Assembly: GCA_024803745.1 (NCBI GenBank)
Contig: JANJXV010000030.1
Location: 4,731,001-4,795,000 of the forward strand
Length of the DNA stretch: 64,000 nucleotides
Reading direction: 5' to 3'
Source of the DNA: Megascapheus bottae
Lineage: Eukaryota; Chordata; Mammalia; Rodentia; Geomyidae
Notes under the pieces: model-generated
Told to the model about the DNA's origin: nothing
Databases searched by the model: none
Seen by the model: only the letters and a program-made list of their open reading frames with translations
Shown here: positions 34,221 to 46,569 of the stretch, in pieces
How positions within the stretch are numbered: the first letter of the stretch is position 1
Layout: every line of letters begins with the position of its first letter
Made by a program: the position numbers and the translations under genes

Positions 34221-35229
34221 CCAGTGACAGCATCCTTAGAGCTTAGGAGCCATATGTAAATTCATGTGCCTCCCCTTTGTGTAGCTCTACATGTAGGCCT
34301 GTCTTTATGTGGATAAAAAGACATGGCAGTTCCACTGTTGAAGATCTGACTCTGACCTGTTGAAGATTGGACTTGGTCTTTTTGTCCAGCTTGTTTGCTG
34401 CTTCATAGATAGAGGCTTCCAGAAAGCAGGAGAGGCCTGGATTGGAGACTCTACATGCATGCAGGTTTTGCTGTGGCCTTCACGTCTCACGATGTGACAC
34501 AGAGTCACAAACACACACTGAAACCAGGATGAACACTGGCCCCCAGAGACCCTGCAGTTGGGAATCCTTGATTTTATGACAAGTACCAAGCAAGTTTGCC
34601 GTTGTCTGGGCAAAAGGAGAAGTCATGACCTCATTTCTCAGAGACTGGCTGCACAAGCGATGCTGTGAAATGGTTGTGATAGCAGCGTGGTTATGGCCTG
34701 GCATTCTCAGTGCACCAGGTGGATGCAGGGGAGCCAAGGAGCCCCACACAGAACTGCTGGGCGGAAGTGTCTTCACCATGTAATCTACCCAAGGGTCTCT
34801 ACTGTTCCCAGGCTCCAAGGAAAATGGCTTCATCTAGTCTAATTCTCCATACAGCATTAGAGAGGTGATCTATTATCTCTCCCCGCTCAATAGAAATAAT
34901 GGGTTTTTAACTCCTAAAGAATGAAGGCTGCAATTTCATGACCCATGGTCCAGCCTTGCTGGACCATTTCTTTCATCTAATCCTTTAAAAATTAACAAAG
35001 GAGAAGTGGTGCTCGGTGACGTGGAAGGCCTCGCTGTGGTAGGGAACAAAGCATTTGTTTAAGCCACTGTTTCTGTCTCTCTGGAGCAGTGGTAACCAAT
35101 TACCATATACTGAGTGGCTCGAAATAACACACCTAAATGTCTGTTATTTCTGGAAATGCAGGAGTCCAAAGAAAGGCACTCTTGGAGCTAGTTCTTCCTG
35201 GAAGCCTTCAAGGAGACTTTGGCCCTAAT
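34221..35229. other. mostly unique sequence, no gene seen
   Basis: Overlapping minus frames of 102 and 117 codons (34305-34833) lack domains. The segment 35080-35200 (GTAACCAATTACCATATACT...) may be a diverged old LTR-type repeat, not firm enough to call. Confidence 0.45.
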
Positions 35230-35345
35230 AGCACCATCTAGCTTAGAACTTACCATGTAGCCCATACTATCTTAGACCTCTCTCTTCTGCTACCTCTCCC
35301 TCCTACACTGGGACTATTGGCATGTTCTAACATGCCTGGTCACCA
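35230..35345 (-). mobile_element. 7SL-derived B1-like SINE monomer
   Basis: Antisense order: CTTACCATGTAGCCCATACT, CTCTTCTGCTACCTCTCCCT, CTGGGACTATTGGCATGTTC, ACATGCCTGGTCACC. This follows the reversed B1 consensus order. Diverged. Confidence 0.65.
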
Positions 35346-35996
35346 CTGGCCATTTCAGTTAGGACACAGGTCATAAAAATAGAAGCCCAATGACACGGCA
35401 GATAGCATGTGCAAATTCAGCAGTGTAACAGTTAAGGCCACAGATTATTAATCAAGCCTGTCCAGACTCCATGTGAGTGATGCTGCTACCTACCCCAGAG
35501 AAAGTGAATTCCACCTCTCCTCCTCCTTCTTATTCTATCTGGGCTGCAGACAGATTAGACGAGCCCAGATGGGAGATGGCAGATCTTCACTCAGTTAACA
35601 AGTCAAATGTTAATCTCTTCCAGAAACACCCCCACAGGAACACCCAGAAATGATGTCTTACCAAGTTTCTTGGCACCTCATCATCCAGTCAGACTGACAC
35701 ATGGAATTATTCATCATGTCCAATATGACTGCTATCTTGACAAGAAGATAAAATTTGAACAAAGACAGATGCATAGGGAGAAAGTTACAGGAGTTTGAAG
35801 ACAGAAGCCAGAGTGATGATGCCAAAGCACAGGTGCCAAGAAATGCCAAGCATTAATGACCAGGCAGCATCAGGGGCTGGAAACTGCCCCCCCTCAGCCT
35901 CCAGGTGGAACCAGCTTGACAATAAATTCATTTGAAACTCAGTTGAAGGTTAATGCTGCTATCTGTATGAAGGGGGGAAACTAAAATAGATTATAG

Positions 35997-35998
<2 letters not shown>
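35346..35998. other. unique sequence, no gene seen
   Basis: No recognised repeat or exon. Confidence 0.5.

Positions 35999-36043
<45 letters not shown>
35999..36043. repeat. (TG)22 microsatellite
   Basis: Pure array. Confidence 0.97.
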
Positions 36044-36044
<1 letters not shown>

Positions 36045-37275
36045 CAGACACAGGAAAAGAAACAGGAAGCATGCACGTGAATGTCCCACTCAAGTAAGAA
36101 ACAAACACCAACGGATGGATAAGTGAATCCCCACGTGATTACACATGGCCTGCAGGCGGGAATATATTGCACAACTCCTTGTAACTTGAACAACAAGCAC
36201 CACCCTCTCCACAAATTTGACAAAAGGCAAGAACAAAGATAAGACGAAAGGCAAAGCAGCTAATCTCAGAGGATGTCACCTTACAGGAATTAACCACTGA
36301 AGCTGAGGGTGATTGTGGAAATTGCCCAGCCGCTCTGGAAGTTAACATGGCAGATCCAGAAAACCTGGCATTGATAACAGTTCAAGCCTGGCTCCTGCAG
36401 AATACAAATGGCCCTAAGCCAACTACATGCATTTAAATACAAGCAAATGAAAGACCAGTTGGATAGGCCATTCCATAAGCAGGTGGTCTTTGTTTGAATT
36501 CAGCAGGAAACATCCCTGGATGCTAAGTTCAGGGCAGGAGGTTGTGCACCCTTTTTCTCCCAATAACATTATGAAGAAAAAAAAAGAAAGAACATTTGAA
36601 GTCAGTGAAGAGATCAGATATGGACCCAGAGACTGATGGGGTCTGGAATGAACCTGGGTCTCGAGTACAGGATGGATGATGAGAGAAGTATACGACCCTC
36701 AGAAAATGCCAGGACCGATGTGGCATAGACCAGGGTCAGAGGGAGGGGTGTCAGCCACCAGTGAAAGAACATGGCATGCTGCCTGAGGGGAGCTGGAGCT
36801 CAAGGGAGGAAGGAGGGAGAAAGACAGAGGGGAAGGAAGAGGAAACACATCCAAGCCCAGCGCATGCACCAGCTGTGAGCCACTGGGCCTGACCGTGACC
36901 AGGATGTTGAGCAAGCTCCAGAACATTCCGCACCCGCACTCTCCACCAGCACAGCCACCAGACAGGCGCTGCCACCAAGCACCCAGAAGTGCCCGCTGCC
37001 ACGGGAGAAGCAGTGGCTCATGCTTCTTTTGGTTTTAGCTCATGTGAATGTCTTTGACCTTAGCAAAGACCTGTGGCTGGAGCCTTCCCTTAGGACAGAC
37101 AGTGGAGAGCTACCTTCCATCCATAGGAAGCATGGTGAGGGAACTTATAAACTAAAAGACAAAGGAGGGAGGTGGCGGGTAGAATTTTCTAGAAAAACAG
37201 AACAAATGAGATGTGGTTATCTTTTCCTTTAAAAACCAAACAAACAAACAAAAAAAAAACCCAAGAAGTTGGTTC
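36044..37275. other. unique, partly GC-richer sequence, no gene seen
   Basis: Overlapping minus frames of 73-83 codons at 36699-37021 in different registers. None has a domain. Ends in an A/C-rich patch (37230-37262). Confidence 0.45.
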
Positions 37276-37636
37276 TGCTGGGTGCAGTGACATATGCCTG
37301 TAATCCTAGCTACTGAGGAGGTTGCAGGTCATAGCCTGAGGCCAGTCTGGGAGAAAGTTCACAAAGCCAAATCTCAACTAATAAAAATCTGGGCTCCATG
37401 CTACATACCTGTGTAATCAGCTATCTGGAGTTAATGAGAACAGGCAGAGTGCTATCCAGACCAGACCAGCCCAGTCCAAAAAGTGACAGCCTATTCAAAA
37501 AAAATAACAAGAGCAAAACAAAAACAAAACAAAAAAAACACCGAGGATGTGGCTCAAATGGTAGAGCATCTGCCAAGGAGGCATGAGGTCCGACATTCAA
37601 ACCTCTAACATCACACACAAATAAAATAATTAAAAT
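37276..37636 (+). mobile_element. trimeric SINE: two 7SL-like units plus ID-like 3' unit
   Basis: First unit: TGCTGGGTGCAGTGACATAT, GCCTGTAATCCTAGCTACTG, CTGAGGCCAGTCTGGGAGAA. Second: CATGCTACATACCTGTGTAA, CAGACCAGACCAGCCCAGTC, then an A-rich stretch with AACAAAAACAAAAC. ID-like end: GATGTGGCTCAAATGGTAGA, GCATCTGCCAAGGAGGCATG and GACATTCAAACCTC. The clearest of the three trimeric copies. Confidence 0.8.
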
Positions 37637-39284
37637 CTCTTTCCTATCCTAGTCCATCTTTGTTCTACTAGCCTCCCTCAGAGAGGTCAATGTGATCTAT
37701 TCAATGTCCACACACTTACAATCTAAACTCCTCCAGAAGACAGAATTAATGTCTAACCACATATCTGGGCACTGTTACCCCAATCAAGGTAACATACAAC
37801 ATTAAACCACCACCTGGGACATTCTTCATGTGAGTGGCAAGGAAGAAAGCAGATGTGAGGAGAGGAGACTCTTCTCCTCAAGACACCTAGCACACCTGTC
37901 CCTAAGGACTAATTCAACTAATTCACAGAAATGAGCTGCTGGGGTAACTGAAGATTGAATATCAGATAATATCAAAAAGTATCCTTCATTGGAAGGTGAT
38001 GGCATGATGCAAGCATGTCCCCATATTGTTTGAAGATGCATAGTTCATCATGGAGGAGTGAAATATCATTTTAGGGGAATTTCCTGCGATTATCTCCCTA
38101 AGATAAAGAAAATGGAGCAACTGTTGTCTAACCTTGTGTTGGCTGAAAATTGATGACGAGACACTGTCGTGTCTGTGAGAGGATTATTGGGGCATTGCTG
38201 TGGGCCCTTGTCAGTTGTGATGAGGGCATGCTACACTCGGTGTAAATTCATCTGCTAGCCTTTCATTGCTTTTTAAATATCTTTCTGGATTTTCTCAGTT
38301 CCTTCTGCCTTCTGTCATGCATGGCAGCGAAATAGCAACACTGGATCCTATCCCTTACCACAGAAAAGCAATTCAGAGTTGGAATTATGTTAATACAGTT
38401 TACCCTAGTTCTGGGGAGAACGTTTGTGAATTCCCACCGTGAGAGTATTTCTAAATATTAGTAAAACATTAGGTGGTAACAAAACGCATGGCGGGGAGTT
38501 TCAACATATTTCAATGGTAGGTTTGTGCACAAGCAGCCAGTTTAGTTGAAAAGATGTTCCAGGATTATTTTTATCTTAATTTGGATGTTATTCAGTAAAG
38601 AAAAGATGGCAATATCATGTAAATCCCAGACCACTTTGCTTTTCCATTATTCTGGCAACCTTTAAAGGGAAAAGCAGACATCCCACGATTTCACATGGAG
38701 CTATGAATTAGCAAATGCCCAGAACTGCATGTGATTTATTTTAATGTCTCTAAACACCACGTACACACGTGGGACCTGCAGCAAATGACATACAAATGTT
38801 CCACAAACCCCTCATTTATGGTGTGGGTTTCTAAATGTTCTCTAATGGCTTTGAAAGAAAAAATACATTTCTCTTTTTTTTCTTTACTTAACACTAAAGG
38901 CTTTTCTCAATACTACATGTTTTACTTTCAAACTCAGTAGGACGTCTCTTGAAAAGCAATGAAATATTTTTATTTCCTTACTGGGATGAGGATTCTCCGT
39001 GTTGGCTGCAAGTAACAATTATAGCAATAAAAATCCCACAGTGTTTGGGAAATACACATATACTTCCCACGAAAAGTCAAGTTTCCCCTCATGTGTATGG
39101 TCGAATGTCTGGGCCCTTCTAGAATTTGGCAGAAGAGTGGAAACTCCACATGGGAGGCTGACATTAGGAGAATGGTGATGGACAGTTAAGCAAGCAAGAC
39201 ACAGACCTTCCTCTGCAGAAGGGAAGCTGAGTTTGAGGAGCCAGCAATGACAAGACGCCTACAAGTAGGTAGAGCACAGCTCAG
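37637..39284. other. unique AT-rich sequence, no gene seen
   Basis: About 1.6 kb without recognised repeats. The frames, up to 71 codons, have no motif. Confidence 0.5.
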
Positions 39285-39385
39285 GTACAGGCCCAGGAGA
39301 TGTGGCTCAGTGGTATGGCAACAGCCTTGCAAATGAGAGGTCCTGGGTTCAAATTCCAGTACGCTAAAATTATTGTATTCCTAAC
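39285..39385 (+). mobile_element. ID-like (tRNA-derived) SINE monomer
   Basis: AGGAGATGTGGCTCAGTGGT (A box), then CCTTGCAAATGAGAGGTCCT and GGGTTCAAATTCCAGTACGC (B box). A stand-alone ID-type unit without a Geo or 7SL partner. Confidence 0.8.
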
Positions 39386-39908
39386 ATGCAATGAGTAATC
39401 CTTTCATAACTATCCCAAGGCCACACACAGGGCATTCAAACCTGATTGTAATGTTGATCAAAAGCCAACATGACTCACAGGGCATGTTAAATGATTGTAT
39501 TTCATAATTGTCTCAGCAGTAATAAAGCACCCTTTTCTTTAGCAGACCTGGGTGGGTCAGATGAAGAGTTGGTAAATATAGTGACAGTACACATTAGAAA
39601 TGAGAACTGGAAAGATGCATGTTTGTCAGTGGAACTCAGAAATGGCACAAAGAATGCCACTGGTCACTTGGGAATTTCCAGTTCTTTCTTGGGGGAGCAC
39701 TGAACCACACAGAACACATCCGAGCCCTGGGAAAGAAAAGATGTGCGTGGGGATACAGGCTATGAATCACAGCTGCGCCTCTGCACCTGTTCCATAAATT
39801 TCTAGTAAATAAAAATAGGATTTAAAGTCTTCTTCATACTTTTATGGACTCTGAAGAACTTTGTTCTTTATGGTTTTGCTCTGGGCAGAAAGAGAGCAAA
39901 TGCATGCT

Positions 39909-39909
<1 letters not shown>
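39386..39909. other. unique sequence, no gene seen
   Basis: Overlapping plus frames of 65-70 codons (39491-39797) without a domain. Confidence 0.45.

Positions 39910-39951
<42 letters not shown>
39910..39951. repeat. (GT)21 microsatellite
   Basis: Pure array. Confidence 0.97.
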
Positions 39952-39955
<4 letters not shown>

Positions 39956-41069
39956 AAAAGAGGTATGTGGAAGACAAAGATTAATAGCTCTTGGGAAGAT
40001 CAAGGCCTTCTGATTAGCTCGCCTTTCACAGGCATTCACTCATCAGTCATCCATAACATCTTCTAATAGTCCCATGGAATGGGAGGGTGATTTTTATGGT
40101 GTGAGTTAAATGGAAATGAGGGAGATTTTTTGAAACTCTAACATATGGCCTTGTTGATGACTTTTCCCAGCAAATTTTTTCATGGGGTCATAATCTAAAT
40201 TTAAATAAGAGTCTACAGGGGAAATGCTAGGGTGTTTCTACCCCCACGCCCTAAAAGCCTCCCTGGAGGACAATAAAAATCAAATTTCCTAAAGTCAAAG
40301 GAAAATTTGAGGCAAGTGGGAAATTAATGGTCATGAAAAATCACGTGAAAAACTCCCTGCCAGTGTCTTAACAACGGTCTTCAACCAGAATTGAAATAGG
40401 CAGCGGAGATCTTTGATAAAGTGGCAGCCAGTTACACTGTGAGATTCCCTTCCAGATCTGCAAAGCAGTGAGTCCAAACACCAACATGTAAGACGGGCTT
40501 TAATTGAGGCCACCGTACCTTCCAGAACATTTGACTGATAAGATAGATGTGCTAAAACACTATGTAATAACCTTTACAATCTTTTGTCAACATTGAAAAT
40601 GTGTTTTTAATTATAAAATAATGACGGGCTGATTGTAGAAAATTTTGAAAATGGACAGGAATGTATGAGAAGATAACTATCATTCAAGACCCACAGATAA
40701 TAGCTATTACATGATTCTTATCATCCTGGTATTTTTCTAGTCCTGTTTTCTCAAGAAAAGAGAAAGGAAAGCATAGATTTATATTCTAACCTATTCGAGG
40801 TGACACTGCTACCTCACAACTGAGTAGCCTCTGGTTTGCAGAATTGGATAAGCTCCACATTTTCCAGGGCCATTCAAGACTCTGTAAAATTTCTTTTAAA
40901 ATCCTAAAATCATGTGACCGTCTACAGTACAATGTGTCTTTATCAGTGCATTTCTATAAATGTATTTTTCATTTTCCTTCTCTACCAAATACATATACCA
41001 AATATTTTATGAAAGTTCTATTAAAATTTCAGAATACGTATTAATTTAAAGGTCTGGGGGGGGTAGGAG
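39952..41069. other. unique AT-rich sequence, no gene seen
   Basis: No recognised repeat or exon. A G7 run lies at 41057-41063. Confidence 0.5.
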
Positions 41070-41143
41070 GTACTGAATTCTCAAGTCAATCGCAGGCTCG
41101 TGAGGTAGGCTATTTACCACTTGAGCCACAGACCTTGTCCCGT
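41070..41143 (-). mobile_element. ID/Geo-like SINE fragment
   Basis: TACTGAATTCTCAAGTCAAT, GTAGGCTATTTACCACTTGA and GCCACAGACCTTGTCCC read as the reversed B box, A box and head of an ID-like unit. Confidence 0.6.
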
Positions 41144-42169
41144 ATAGTGTTTCTTAATATGAGAGGCCATTGAGCAGATGTTATTTAGTCACAAAACACA
41201 GAGATCTGTGAGAGTTTTCCGTTGCAAGATCATGTTCCAGAAATATATCTTTCCCAGAATATTTAAGAATAGCATCTCACTTGAACAGGGGTTTTCCCGA
41301 ATCTCCCATGACCCTCAATAGGATCAGGATAGGGAGAAGTGAATAGCTCTCCTGGGGGACAGACAAGGGGGAAAGGGAATCAGAATGTGTGGAAAGCATT
41401 TGAAAGTTTCTCCTAGCAGCCTTAGAGAGGCCCCATGAAGCTTCAGAGCTGGTCCAAAAGACATTCTTATCTCAAGCGAGGCACAAAAGGTGGCCGGCTC
41501 ATCACTGCTGTTAGTCATATTTAGGACACTATTCTGAAATTTATAATACATTCCAATACACTGGTGTTACTGTAATACTGTAGTTATTCATGATATGGTT
41601 GATATTAATAATATAGTTGTAAGAATACAGACGGTTGTTAATAATAAGCCAACCCTCCATAACTACAATTACACATCTGAAGATTTAACCAACTGTGGAT
41701 CAAGTATATTACATCTGTACTGAACAAGCACAGATGCTTTTCTTGTCATTATAACATAACATAGAACCTTCTAACACAAACAATACAGTGTTAACAACTA
41801 TTTGCACAGCATTTATGTTGTATGAGGTATTACAAGTATTAATAAAACTACACCAGTGGAGACTGGGAGCAGGTACTTTTCAATGCTAAACAATTTATGA
41901 AAAGTGTTTTTATACCTAAGGCAGAGTGGCTTGGAATCAATGTCTTGATGCCAGTTATAAACTATATTGTGGGCATTAATAATATGCCATCGTATATAAT
42001 ATATAACGCCAATTGTCTACATTATTTATATATTATTTTATTAAAATTATAATATTCCTTATCTATTATCTATATCTTTATTAATTGAGCAGGAGACAAA
42101 GTATTTTACTCTAAAAGCCTGGTTATAGCTGGCTTATTGTCTTGCTTCGTTTTATTTTGGTTTGATTTG
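41144..42169. other. unique and very AT-rich sequence
   Basis: The part 41960-42095 is very A/T-rich (TATAATATATAACG, TTATATATTATTTTATTAAA). No gene. Confidence 0.5.
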
Positions 42170-42275
42170 CTTCTTTGTGCAGGGTCTTCCTACAGAGCCC
42201 ATGTTATCCTTGAACTCACAATCCTCTCACCTCAGGCTCCCACACGCAGGGATGACAGGCAGGCACCCCCATATA
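42170..42275 (-). mobile_element. 7SL-derived SINE monomer
   Basis: Antisense order TACAGAGCCCATGTTATCCT, TGAACTCACAATCCTCTCAC, CTCAGGCTCCCACACGCAGG and GATGACAGGCAGGCACC fits a reversed B1/Alu-like unit. Confidence 0.65.
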
Positions 42276-43840
42276 CTTGTTTATTTCCCTGTGAATGCCT
42301 GTGTGTGTGTGTTTGTATATATTTCTGGGTTTACAACAGAACATTCCTTTTGAGAAGACACGGAAGCCCTTCGGACAGGATGACTTGGTGAGTGTAACGC
42401 CGGGTCTTATTTCCATGTTGACCACAGGTCAGAAAGTGTCGCATCACACAATGATTTGAGAATTCGTTATTCTACATGATGGCAGTGAGAAAGTTACGCA
42501 GGGGGGGAAGAGGAAAAACACCTGAAAGAGAATCCGGGGGCTTGGTTTTACTGGCACAAGTGAGTTTAGAGCAGATAGGGAGGAGAACATGGGCCCTTCA
42601 CCCCCTGATCAAGCCTCCCTCCTTGCCTTTCACTCACTTCTTTTCGGTCTGCTATGGCTTCACAGAAGGCAAGTCCAGCATCCTCACAAAGCCCAGTGCC
42701 CATTGCTGCACTGGGATTTAACCCACATGGACTAGCTATTTGAAATCCATGGTGTGCATGTGTGAATTGAAAAGAGTAGATGAAATCAAGGGCAACATTT
42801 AATAAGCAGTTTTATCGGGTGACCTAGAGCTTCTAATCTCACCTCCTTACACCCAGGACTGGGCCTGAGGAAAGCAGTCATCTCATTCCATTATCTTTAA
42901 GTGAACTTTCAGAACTCCTGTAGAGGAAAAATAAAATAAAATAAAACACCACTTCCACAAGTGCTTTATAATAAATCTACACGCTTTGCTAATTGCCTGC
43001 CACCACTACAAATAGTATTTGCTTTGCAGGGAGCTTTTTGTAAAGGGCTTGGAAATAAATCAGAACGTTTAATTCATGGGAAGACAGACAGAAAAGAAAA
43101 GGAGGGCTCTCTACAGTAACCTTGACGATCATTTAAGGGGGGGGGCGATGGGTAAAGTGTACTGTAGGAAGATATGATCAAAAGCTAGACTGAAACGGTT
43201 CCCAGATCATAAAAGTGTTCATTGTTTATGTGCTACTTTCCTTCCAACCTAAAGCCACAGCGATTACAGCTCTGCTCTACAAGTGGCATTTCTGAGCATC
43301 ACATGCAACATCCAGTTCTCTGTAGAATCATGGACTTGAGATCCCTCTGCCTGTGGGACAACCGGAAAGATCACCAGATAGGTTTTCAAACTGCCCATTG
43401 TTTTAGCAACTCTAAATGCTCTAGCGGCCTGGAGGCGTTTACTTTAATATAAGATTCGGTTTATATCATTCACAATGCTGCTATCTTCAAAACTGTGTGT
43501 TCAGTTCTCCCAGGCCCTCACCGAAACCAACAAGCCTCACCAGAAAAGCACTGTCACAATGTGTTTTCACACAGTGAACACACTGTTAACTTTGTCAAAA
43601 AAAATGCCTGTGCTCAAATAAAAATGTGTAAAAATTCAATTGTAGAGCTTTAGTTCGCTTGCTGAGAATAATTAGCAGAGCAAAAATCATGGTGACAGAA
43701 GTACCTTGAGGATTCAGTAAGAAAAATATGTCAAACTAAGAAATTTAGGACTACAAATATCCAGATAATGAAAAAATGAATCAGCAGAGAAACAAAGGCT
43801 TTTCAGGGCCTAGAAAATAACTGAACTATAGGTACTGTAA
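42276..43840. other. unique sequence, no gene seen
   Basis: The repeat-free segment 42880-43090 is a plausible conserved non-coding candidate only on appearance. G runs at 42500 and 43137-43147. The frames, up to 84 codons, have no domain. Confidence 0.45.
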
Positions 43841-44164
43841 TGCGCCTAGTGGCACAGGCCTATATCCATCCCATGAGATGGAGATAGGGAGGACTGTGGT
43901 TCAAAGACAGCCCGGACAAAAAACTAGCAAGACTCCATCTCTACCAACAAGCTGGATGTGGTGGCAACACATGTCTTGTCCCAGCTGCAAACGAATCCCT
44001 AAGGAGGAAGGTTACAATACAAGCACATCCCTGGACGAAATTATTAGACCCTGTGCAAAACATGAATAAAGAAAACAAAAAAGATTAGGCTCAAGAGGTA
44101 GGTCAGCTGCCTAGTAAGCATAAAGTTCAAACCTTAGTACCACCAAAAGAAAAAAAGAAAAAGA
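43841..44164 (+). mobile_element. trimeric SINE: two 7SL-like units plus ID-like 3' unit
   Basis: First unit: AGTGGCACAGGCCTATATCC, GGACTGTGGTTCAAAGACAG. Second: GCTGGATGTGGTGGCAACAC, GTCCCAGCTGCAAACGAATC, GACCCTGTGCAAAACATGAA. ID-like end: GCTCAAGAGGTAGGTCAGCT and AAGTTCAAACCTTAGTACCA with an A-rich tail. Confidence 0.75.
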
Positions 44165-44458
44165 TGAGCATGAACCATCGGCCGTGCACGCTCAGGTGAG
44201 CTGGGCTCTGGGTAGTTATGTCACATGGGTTCCTGTCCATAGCAGAGGGCCCCCCCCAGGGAGTGTTCAAAAGGGTGGATTGCACACCGCTGTCCAGCAC
44301 AGCAGAGCTCTGTACCTTTCCACACTGCACAGCTTGAGTCTAAGACCATCCCAGAGAGTCTGTCTTAAAGCATCCATGCACGTTCCTAAATTTCATTCGA
44401 AATAAGACAGGAAGACTGTTCTCCAGTGTAACCCAGCTAGTGCTGAAGTAGTGAGCTC
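44165..44458. other. unique sequence, no gene seen
   Basis: Short G/C-richer stretch with a C8 run near 44250. Nothing recognised. Confidence 0.45.
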
Positions 44459-44460
44459 AC

Positions 44461-44533
<73 letters not shown>

Positions 44534-44546
44534 ATCTCTCTCTCAT

Positions 44547-44597
<51 letters not shown>
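44459..44597. repeat. compound (TC)n-(AC)n microsatellite
   Basis: About 85 bp of TC with three interruptions, a short ATACAT bridge, then about 49 bp of AC. It runs straight into the end of a SINE. Confidence 0.97.
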
Positions 44598-44601
<4 letters not shown>

Positions 44602-44670
44602 AACTCAAGGACAGTGCTCAGGCCCTGATTTCAAGCCCTGGAACTGACAAAATAAAATAAAGTAATAAAA
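44598..44670 (+). mobile_element. SINE right-end fragment after the compound microsatellite
   Basis: AACTCAAGGACAGTGCTCAG, GCCCTGATTTCAAGCCCTGG and AACTGACAAAATAAAATAAA match the last part of the Geo-like module plus tail. The microsatellite has replaced or pushed away the rest. Confidence 0.75.
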
Positions 44671-45714
44671 TGCATTCTAGAATCATACAAAGCCTTGATG
44701 GCAGGAGGAAAATAAAGGAGGAAATTCTGTGGAAGCAACAGGATAGGGGTAGCCATGGAAAGTGGCCATGCTCCTGGGTTTATAGTGATGAAAAAGACCT
44801 TTAATGAGCTCAACCTGGCTCTAAACTTAATGAAAATAGAATATGCACGGGAGGGAAACATAGGATATTATCATTTCTCACCACCATTTCATCACCCTAA
44901 GGATGAGAATAAACACTTTTGTGATATGACATTGGGTTTTCTTGGAACAATAAATACTTCCTGACATTTTAAGGGGAGAAAAAAGAACAGGTGGCTGTGG
45001 TTTTTGGCTTGCAGGGAAACACATTTCCTCAAAGGATTAATGCCTTGACTCTGCCGGGACCTGGGTCTCAGCGAGGTAACATGAAGAAGCCCTTGGCTGT
45101 CTTTCCTCAGAGCTGGCACTTGCACACCACCGATGGTGTACCATGTCATCAGATGCAGGGGAATGCTGCAGGTGGAAACTGGCACACTCCTTTGTCCAAA
45201 TTTGATGGATTTACTGATAATTCACATTAGGACTCTGGCTTCTCACAAAAGCAAAGCAGGAAAAGGTTCTACTTGTCACATTTCAGCAAACAGAAATTAT
45301 TCAGAGGTCACTAAACTGACAGGGGAAAAAATATAAAACATGAGAGAGAATGCTTGAGGAATTGCTGGCGGGTGTCCTTTGAATACTTGAACATATTTTT
45401 CTCTGTGTTTTTTACTTCTCTAAATAATAATATAGCAGAAATGATACTTTGTACTTTCTCTTGGCACAAATCTCAAGAGCACTGCCCAAAACAAATACAA
45501 TCCAAGTCACACGAGTGATTCTCCTTTTATTACAGTGCATTAAACAGTTTGGAGAACAGATAAATGCAATTTAAAGAATACATTTTAGCCAATACATCTG
45601 AATGATTATTTTAATTTGTGGCTGATGCAGCGAACATTGAGACGCATTCTGGTTGGCCATTCTAAGCCTTAAAACTCATGTGATTTTTTTAACTTCCAGT
45701 TCATCTTATCTACT
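44671..45714. other. unique sequence, no gene seen
   Basis: Frames on both strands at 44892-45336 (up to 97 codons) overlap each other. No domain. Confidence 0.45.
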
Positions 45715-46060
45715 TTATTTTCTTTCTTTTTTCTTATCTTTAAGTAGTTGTACAAAGGAGTTGCCATTTAACAAAGAAATTTATGAATGCAATATATCTT
45801 GGTCAATGTCACTCTTTCAACATTCTCACCCATCCCTTCCCTACCCAACCCTTCCCTCACTCTTCTTTATTTTGTAGGCTATATGTTGGATTTTTGCCTG
45901 CATTAAAACCCAGTATGCCATTTTTAAATTATCTTTAAGTTGCACAAGGTGTTTCAATGCAACATATCGGTTTATAAGTACAGTAATTCTTGATCCATGT
46001 CACCCTTCCCATCTTTCTATTCTAATCCCTCCTCTCTTCTCAAGTTACCTAAAATCTAAT
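45715..46060 (-). mobile_element. old L1 3' UTR fragment (probable), two blocks
   Basis: Two successive blocks, TTGTACAAAGGAGTTGCCAT...TCACCCATCCCTTCCCTACC and TTGCACAAGGTGTTTCAATG...CACCCTTCCCATCTTTCTAT, resemble each other and the reversed L1 3' UTR start (TTGGGGTTACATT...CTACCCTTTCCCATG). Either a repeated 3' UTR segment or two old copies side by side. Confidence 0.55.
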
Positions 46061-46461
46061 ATGTTATTTTGTGAACAGTACTTTATCTTAACTTTGGTAG
46101 ACCTCACTTCAAATGCCCAGTGGCCACACACAGTAGAATATCTATGCTCACTGCATTTTACTTATCTGACACTCCAAATCAAAAACTGATCCTGGGATGT
46201 GTCCTGTGATACAGCATTATTCTACCTGCAGTTTAGGAAATGAAATCAGAGCAGTTTTGTGGAGCCAGTATTTTGCCAACAGTGTTTCTCCAGTGAGTTC
46301 TTGTTAGGTCAAGTAAGAAATATTATTCTACATAGAAACATAGAAGATTATGGGTTTATACACACAATCAATTTGGCCAAAGTGTTATATATTCATGTGA
46401 ACATAAGAGAATTGAGAAGTTAAAACATGTCTTTGCTGGAGTGCTGGCATATGTGGGAAGG
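46061..46461. other. unique AT-rich sequence, no gene seen
   Basis: Nothing recognised. Confidence 0.5.
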
Positions 46462-46517
46462 GCTCTCTCTCTCTCTCTCTGTCTGACTGTGTGTGTGTGT
46501 CAGTCTCACTTGCCCTG

Positions 46518-46560
<43 letters not shown>

Positions 46561-46569
46561 CACACACAC
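46462..46569. repeat. compound (CT)n, (TG)n and (CA)n microsatellite
   Basis: CT units at 46462-46482, TG units at 46489-46501 and CA units at 46522-46569 with one CG interruption. The TG and CA blocks can pair as an inverted repeat. Confidence 0.95.

Noticed and set aside
36699..37021. GC-richer minus frames as a possible exon
   Set aside because: Three registers are open in short pieces, none with a recognisable domain or clear splice sites.
39285..39385. Possible tRNA gene
   Set aside because: A and B boxes are present, but the body cannot fold into a full cloverleaf with a proper anticodon arm and acceptor pairing. It is an ID-type SINE.
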